The translations under genes and the position numbers were made by a program. Below, piece after piece: positions 48,804 to 52,842 of a stretch of 52,842 nucleotides of DNA; the first letter of the stretch is position 1, and each line of letters starts with the position of its first letter. The notes below the pieces were generated by a model. It was not told where the DNA came from, did no database searches, and saw only the letters and a list, made by a program, of their open reading frames with translations. Source of the stretch: Dehalococcoidia bacterium (GTDB lineage: Bacteria; Chloroflexota; Dehalococcoidia; SZUA-161). The stretch is taken from positions 1 through 52,842 of the forward strand of contig JAUXAX010000011.1 of NCBI GenBank assembly GCA_030619685.1. Reading direction: 5' to 3'.

Positions 48804-49754
48804 ATGTGGAATTTAGCAAAGTTTCGTCTTCGGGATACTGGAAGGCGCGTGAGCGACAAATTCCAGCGGATAAGAGCACGCTTGCTTGCGATCCCTGCGG
48901 TGAAATTGGTGGTTCGCACGGTCCAGGAACTAGGGGCTGATGACGCCACACACATGGCAGCTGGCGTAGCCTACTACGCGATTCTTTCATTGTTTCCGCT
49001 CATGCTAGGACTCCTAGCTGTCTTTGGCTTGTTCCTACCCTCTGAAACCATCCAAGAGGAGCTCTTTGACTTCTTTGAACGCAATCTGCCAGGCGCAATC
49101 GACGTGCTGAAGCAAAACATCGAAGATGTCATACGGTTGCGGGGTGCGATCGGAGCGGTGAGCTTGGTGCTCCTGTTCTGGTCCGCCAGTGCTATGTTCG
49201 GCGCCATAAGCCGGGCCATCAATCGTGCCTGGGATATCCACCGCGACCGCCCATTTCACATAAGAAAGCTGCGCGACATAACCATGGCTCTCGCTACCGG
49301 TATACTATTCCTTCTATCCGTCGGAGCGACTTCGGCTTTGTCCATCCTGCCCACTACAGATCTTGCTGCGCTTGGGACAGCTGCCAACGTTGGCACCAGG
49401 TTTTTCGCGTTCTTGCCCAGCCTTGCTATCTTCCTCCTCCTGTACAAATTCATTCCTAACACCAAGACTTATTGGCGCTTCGTCTGGCCTGGGGCTCTGC
49501 TCGCCGCTATCTTTTTTGAAATCGCCAAGAGCTTGTTTGTTCTCTACCTCGACCGCTTTGCTAACTATGAGCAAGTCTACGGCTCTGTAGGCTCTGTCAT
49601 TGCTCTACTTGTGTGGATCTACTTTTCTGCGTTCATTCTCATCCTGGGAGCGGAGTTCAGCGCTGAGTATGGCCGCATGCGCTCAGGCGTCGGCCGCGGT
49701 ATTCCCCTAGCGGCACAACCAGGGGAGCCTGGGGAGACTGATTCGACCGGTTGA
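48804..49754 (+). CDS. YihY/BrkB family inner-membrane protein
   Basis: 316 residues from ATG 48804; GTG 48849 is a possible later start. The YihY (once called ribonuclease BN) family is shown by THMAAGVAYYAILSLFPLML, AIGAVSLVLLFWSASAMFGA, INRAWDIHRDRPFHIRKLRD and YGSVGSVIALLVWIYFSAFI with LILGAEFSAEY. About six membrane segments. The nuclease name is obsolete; the function is uncertain (possible transporter or envelope role). It follows the 22-residue-repeat gene by 232 bases on the same strand. That gap holds a TATACT box (48744-48749) without a well-placed -35 box and nothing else recognisable. Confidence 0.9.
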   Translation: MWNLAKFRLRDTGRRVSDKFQRIRARLLAIPAVKLVVRTVQELGADDATHMAAGVAYYAILSLFPLMLGLLAVFGLFLPSETIQEELFDFFERNLPGAIDVLKQNIEDVIRLRGAIGAVSLVLLFWSASAMFGAISRAINRAWDIHRDRPFHIRKLRDITMALATGILFLLSVGATSALSILPTTDLAALGTAANVGTRFFAFLPSLAIFLLLYKFIPNTKTYWRFVWPGALLAAIFFEIAKSLFVLYLDRFANYEQVYGSVGSVIALLVWIYFSAFILILGAEFSAEYGRMRSGVGRGIPLAAQPGEPGETDSTG

Positions 49755-49788
49755 CAGACAGAATCAAGACCAATAAGGGAGGAATGCT

Positions 49789-49839
49789 ATGGAGATTCTT
49801 CTCAGTAGTGACGTGGTGAAGACACTCGTCAATAACTGA
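49789..49839 (+). CDS. Possible 16-residue peptide gene before the enoyl-CoA hydratase
   Basis: ATG 49789 to TGA 49839 encodes MEILLSSDVVKTLVNN, with a good ribosome-binding site GGGAGG five to nine bases upstream. It lies between the YihY gene and the hydratase and could be a leader peptide, or the start of a gene truncated by a stop. There is no further evidence. Confidence 0.3.
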   Translation: MEILLSSDVVKTLVNN

Positions 49840-49893
49840 AGCGTGAGATCCAGATTCACATAGGGTCATAATCAAGAAAGGGGGGTTCTTTTG

Positions 49894-50721
49894 ATGTCAT
49901 ATCAGACCATTAAGTACGAAAAGGAAGAGGGATTCTGTGTTATCACCCTGAATAGACCAGAGCGCCTAAATGCGTTGAACGTGCAGATGTGGCAGGATTT
50001 GGACAACGCGTTGGATGAGATTATGAAGGATCCCGAAATAAGGGCATTCATTTACACTGGTGCACCAAGACCAGATGGAAGGCCCTGCTTTTGTGCGGGA
50101 GCCGATCTCAGGGAGATGGCGGGCGCGCCCAGTGAAGGGCGCTCGGCTCCTGCACTCGAATGGTCACCTGTATCAGCATTTTGGGCGCAGAGGCAACCCG
50201 GATTGGCAACAGTGCCGACTTTCGAGAGAATTGCCTGGTGCCCAAAGATATCGATAGCAGCCATTGATGGCGTATGTACAGCGGGTGGTATCGAACTAGC
50301 TCTTAGCTGTGACATCATTCTGGCCTCAGAAACAGCCCAGATTAGCGATATGCATGTAAAGAATCTGGGGTGGATTGGTGGAGCCGGAGCAACAGCAAAC
50401 ATGGCCTGGAGAGTAGGGGTGGCCAAAGCCATAGAGCTCTGTTGCACTGGGGATGTCATTGATGGCAAGGAAGCTCACCGCATTGGTCTAGCCAATCGGG
50501 TCCTTGCCCCTGATAGGCTGCTGGATGGGGCAAAGGAGATGGCTAGGAAGATTGGCAGCATGCGACTTGCTGCTGTCACAATGACCAAGGCAACTTGCAG
50601 GGCGGTACAGGATATGGACCGTCGCTCATCGTGGTATTACTCGGACGCAGGGTTTGCTGCTCTTTTGGCTGAGCCCGATACTGGTGAGTGGGGCCCAGCG
50701 CGCTGGGTGAAACAGCGCTAG
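49894..50721 (+). CDS. Enoyl-CoA hydratase/isomerase family protein
   Basis: 275 residues from the ATG at 49894, eight bases after AAAGGGGGG (a TTG lies one codon earlier). Crotonase fold: VITLNRPERLNALNVQMWQD at the N-terminus, the oxyanion loop CFCAGADLREMAGAPSE, and ISIAAIDGVCTAGGIELALS with CDIILASETAQISD, which carries the two acidic positions used by hydratases. A ~20-residue insertion after the oxyanion loop (APALEWSPVSAFWAQRQPGL) is unusual. It hydrates enoyl-CoA or performs a related crotonase reaction. It stands alone on the plus strand and is probably part of the acyl-CoA degradation set around it. Confidence 0.92.
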   Translation: MSYQTIKYEKEEGFCVITLNRPERLNALNVQMWQDLDNALDEIMKDPEIRAFIYTGAPRPDGRPCFCAGADLREMAGAPSEGRSAPALEWSPVSAFWAQRQPGLATVPTFERIAWCPKISIAAIDGVCTAGGIELALSCDIILASETAQISDMHVKNLGWIGGAGATANMAWRVGVAKAIELCCTGDVIDGKEAHRIGLANRVLAPDRLLDGAKEMARKIGSMRLAAVTMTKATCRAVQDMDRRSSWYYSDAGFAALLAEPDTGEWGPARWVKQR

Positions 50722-50806
50722 CTTGTATTCTGGTCTGTCGAGCCAAAGGCAGCGTGGGTTTGATAATAACTGGGCTCTGCCTCCCCATCTCTACACGAAC
50801 GACCGA

Positions 50807-51109
50807 CTATTTATCTCCCAGTTCGCCAGCAATCCCGTCGGACTGCCTGTGAACTAGGCTCTCTTCCCTATCCGTTCGATCTGTGCGACGCTTCCTTAGC
50901 TGTTTGAAGAATAGAAACCAGGTCATCAGCCCAAATGCAAGCGCAAAGAACCCTACATCAGCCCACAACTCCCCAAATCTGTTGAAGTCAAGCAACAAGG
51001 TGTGCCCCGGCGAAAACACGGCTCCCACCGCCAGGCCCAGAAGCAGCCCGGTATATACCCAGCCTGATCTACGGCTCATTGGCAATCCGGTTGTTTCTCT
51101 CGTCCTCAT
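50807..51109 (-). CDS. Small two-helix membrane protein coupled to an acyl-CoA dehydrogenase
   Basis: 100 residues. The ATG at 51109 overlaps the dehydrogenase stop by four bases (ATGA), so it is translated by coupling. Two hydrophobic segments (WVYTGLLLGLAVGAVFS and ADVGFFALAFGLMTWFLFF) are followed by a basic, hydrophilic tail (KQLRKRRTDRTDREESLVHR). No known family is recognised. Coupling suggests a membrane anchor or electron-transfer helper of the dehydrogenase, which is inference only; a chance overlap with an unrelated gene is possible. Confidence 0.6.
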   Translation of the reverse strand: MRTRETTGLPMSRRSGWVYTGLLLGLAVGAVFSPGHTLLLDFNRFGELWADVGFFALAFGLMTWFLFFKQLRKRRTDRTDREESLVHRQSDGIAGELGDK

Positions 51110-52269
51110 GGCCAGACAATGGCTCTTATGCCCAGGATATCCCTTCCCACGATCAGCTTTTGCATCTGAGTGGTGCCGTCAGGGATAGTCAAGGTTCTGG
51201 CATCTCTGAAGTATCGCTCTACCGGATACTCATCGGAGAGCCCCATAGCGCCATGAATCTGGATGGCCTTCGAGGTCGTCCTAACCGCCGCCTCGGTGGC
51301 GTAACCCTTTGCCAGCGACGATTGCCAGCGGCACTTCTCGCCCTTATCGAGGAGATCGAGGGCGCGGAAGCTGAGGAGACGCCCGGCCTCGGTCTCCGTT
51401 AGCATGTCCACAAGCATCTCCTGTATCATCTGGAAACTGCCTATGGGGCGGCCAAACTGCGTCCTGTCTTGAGCGTATTTGATTGAAGCATCTATGGCAG
51501 CCTGGGCAATGCCAGTGGAGCACACGCCCACCATCGCACGTGACACATCAAAGAAGCCCATCGTCCGCTGGTAACCGGAACCTGGGTCCAAAAGATTCTC
51601 TTTGGGAACTGGACAGTCGTCGAACGAGAGTTCCGCTGTGGGAAAGGAACGCAGCCCCAGCTTATGTAGCTCTCGTGCGGCAAAAGGAGACGTATCCCTC
51701 TCCACAAGGAGAAAGCACATCGCTAGAAGTCCTTGCGACTTGTCTGTTGTGGCGAGGACAAAAGCGGCGTCGGCTATGCTGCCATTGGAGATCCACGTCT
51801 TTGTCCCATTGACGATGTATTTGTCCCCATCCAGGGTTGCGGTGACCTCCACACCACCCACATCGGAGCCCGCGTTGGGCTCCGTTATCGCCAGGCAACC
51901 TATGTAGTCACCGGAGGTAGCCAAGGGCAGTAGTCTCTCCTTCTGCTGAGGGCTGCCCGCTTCGTTCAGGAGCCACCAGAAGCCTGCGGCGAGAAAAAGT
52001 GTTCCGGCAAGGCTGGCCCAGGCCCTGGCCAGTTCCTCGATGAGGATACCATTGGTCTTGTGGTCTAACTCGGCGCCGCCGTACTGTTCGGGCAGAAAGC
52101 CAACCAGATAGCCGAAGGGCATCAACCGTCGAATAAACCCAACTGCCGCTTCCTTGGTCAGCGGGCCCTGCTTCTCATGCTCATCGACTACAGGCACTAT
52201 CTCCTTCTCCAGAAAGTTACGGACATTATCCTTCAGCATCCTCTGCTCTTCAGTCAAAGCGAAGTCCAT
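51106..52269 (-). CDS. Acyl-CoA dehydrogenase
   Basis: A 387-residue FAD-dependent acyl-CoA dehydrogenase, ATG with GGAGGAAGAT directly upstream. N-terminal MDFALTEEQRMLKDNVRNFL, FAD/substrate strands in CLAITEPNAGSDVGGVEVTA and YIVNGTKTWISNGSIADAAF, and helices with KYAQDRTQFGRPIGSFQMIQ typical of the core. At the usual catalytic-Glu position the sequence has Asp (LTIPDGTTQMQKLIVG). Asp is rare there; it may be functional, or the base may be elsewhere. It lies 63 bases after a thiolase gene on the same strand and is coupled to a small membrane protein downstream. Confidence 0.94.
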   Translation of the reverse strand: MDFALTEEQRMLKDNVRNFLEKEIVPVVDEHEKQGPLTKEAAVGFIRRLMPFGYLVGFLPEQYGGAELDHKTNGILIEELARAWASLAGTLFLAAGFWWLLNEAGSPQQKERLLPLATSGDYIGCLAITEPNAGSDVGGVEVTATLDGDKYIVNGTKTWISNGSIADAAFVLATTDKSQGLLAMCFLLVERDTSPFAARELHKLGLRSFPTAELSFDDCPVPKENLLDPGSGYQRTMGFFDVSRAMVGVCSTGIAQAAIDASIKYAQDRTQFGRPIGSFQMIQEMLVDMLTETEAGRLLSFRALDLLDKGEKCRWQSSLAKGYATEAAVRTTSKAIQIHGAMGLSDEYPVERYFRDARTLTIPDGTTQMQKLIVGRDILGIRAIVWP

Positions 52270-52332
52270 ATCTTCCTCCTTTGGCTCAATCGGGTTGACA
52301 GGTGCATGCCAGGTCGGTCTCTGTCCACAAAT

Positions 52333-52842
52333 CTAGAGCCCTGCTATGCAAACACTGACAACATTTAGCGGGGGAATGCCTCCCATGTTGTGGGTCAGGC
52401 CAAGCTTGGGGTCTTTTATTTGTCGGGGGCCAGCCTTCCCCTGAAGCTGCTTGTACATCTCATACATCATCCGCAGCCCCGAAGCGCCGATGGGATGGCC
52501 GAAGCACTTCAGCCCCCCGTCGGGCTGGCAAGGGATTGTGCCATCGAGATCGAAGAATCCCGCCTCGATGTCCTCTTTAGCTCGCCCTCTGGGAGAGATC
52601 CCCAGGTCTTCATATATGGTAAGCTCAGTGATGGAAAAACAGTCGTGTACTTCCATCATGCTTATCTCTTCCCGGGGGTTCTTAATTCCTGCCTCGCGGT
52701 AAGCTCTCTGGGAGGCATGCACAGTGGACTCCACATGAGCATAATCCCAGTCGGTGCACATCATCTCCTCCCCTGAACTTGCAGCGATCTGGAGCGCCTT
52801 GACATAGACGGGGTCAGGCCTGAATTTCTTGGCCATGTCAGC
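52333..52842 (-). CDS. SCP-x-type thiolase (C-terminal part, runs off the window)
   Basis: The last ~170 residues of a thiolase whose start lies beyond the right edge; the Met at 52836 is internal. EVHDCFSITELTIYEDLGIS and GGLKCFGHPIGASGLRMMYE (GHP histidine) are active-site segments. The C-terminal 60 residues are very close to those of the thiolase at 31988-33169: both contain LQGKAGPRQIKDPKLGLT followed by xNMGG. The two are recent paralogues. It is followed by an acyl-CoA dehydrogenase, as the other thiolase is, so a two-gene unit may have been duplicated or recruited twice. Confidence 0.93.
   Translation of the reverse strand, partial: ADMAKKFRPDPVYVKALQIAASSGEEMMCTDWDYAHVESTVHASQRAYREAGIKNPREEISMMEVHDCFSITELTIYEDLGISPRGRAKEDIEAGFFDLDGTIPCQPDGGLKCFGHPIGASGLRMMYEMYKQLQGKAGPRQIKDPKLGLTHNMGGIPPLNVVSVCIAGL

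Overview
The window looks like a chromosomal piece from an uncultured Chloroflexota bacterium, most likely class Dehalococcoidia. This is an inference. It rests on a tandem pan-type RNA leader ahead of a DUF2520-panD-panB-panC operon, a serA/class-V aminotransferase pair, corrinoid salvage genes (btuF-like, cobT), and a very dense set of acyl-CoA genes of the kind seen in marine and subsurface Dehalococcoidia. The DNA is moderately GC-rich, apart from one visibly AT-rich gene near 20.8-21.8 kb.

Layout. 0-2.2 kb (minus): the start of cobT, a BtuF-like lipoprotein with a possibly riboswitch-bearing leader, a terminator, and a COG1497-type winged-helix regulator. 2.4-4.2 kb (plus): a DUF47/PiT phosphate uptake pair behind a long structured leader. 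4.2-7.0 kb (minus): serA and a class-V aminotransferase. 7.1-11.8 kb (plus): an HNH nuclease, the pantothenate operon under a pan RNA/terminator leader, and surE. 11.8-12.1 kb: tRNA-Phe, tRNA-Leu and tRNA-Gln. 12.2-18 kb: an unknown membrane protein, a four-PAS hybrid histidine kinase, tRNA-Asn, a decayed CooC-like fragment and a DUF362 protein.

18.2-52.8 kb is a catabolic acyl-CoA district. It holds two B12-dependent acyl-CoA mutase systems. Neither carries the residues that define methylmalonyl-CoA mutase, and the second is in one operon with a fused family I CoA-transferase. Next come an acyl-CoA synthetase, acyl-CoA dehydrogenases, a nitronate-monooxygenase-like flavoprotein, an HMG-CoA-synthase-like/DUF35 fusion with its thiolase, a MaoC-like dehydratase, a beta-propeller-like secreted protein, APS kinase and ATP sulfurylase, a two-subunit CoA-transferase, a zinc alcohol dehydrogenase and two phytoene-dehydrogenase-like flavoproteins. 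Beyond these are a small LuxR-type regulator, a methyltransferase, a protein made of eleven 22-residue repeats, a YihY/BrkB membrane protein, an enoyl-CoA hydratase and a further dehydrogenase/thiolase pair.

How it may fit together (inference): corrinoid salvage at the left end would feed the B12 mutases. CoA-transferases and the ligase would activate organic acids. The mutases would rearrange carbon skeletons, and the dehydrogenase/hydratase/thiolase sets would degrade the products to small acyl-CoAs. The actual substrates cannot be read from the sequence. The best candidates for something undescribed are the CoA-transferase/divergent-mutase module (21.9-25.9 kb), the 22-residue-repeat protein (47.8-48.6 kb), and the Cys-less HMG-CoA-synthase-like/DUF35 fusion with its thiolase (30.5-33.2 kb).
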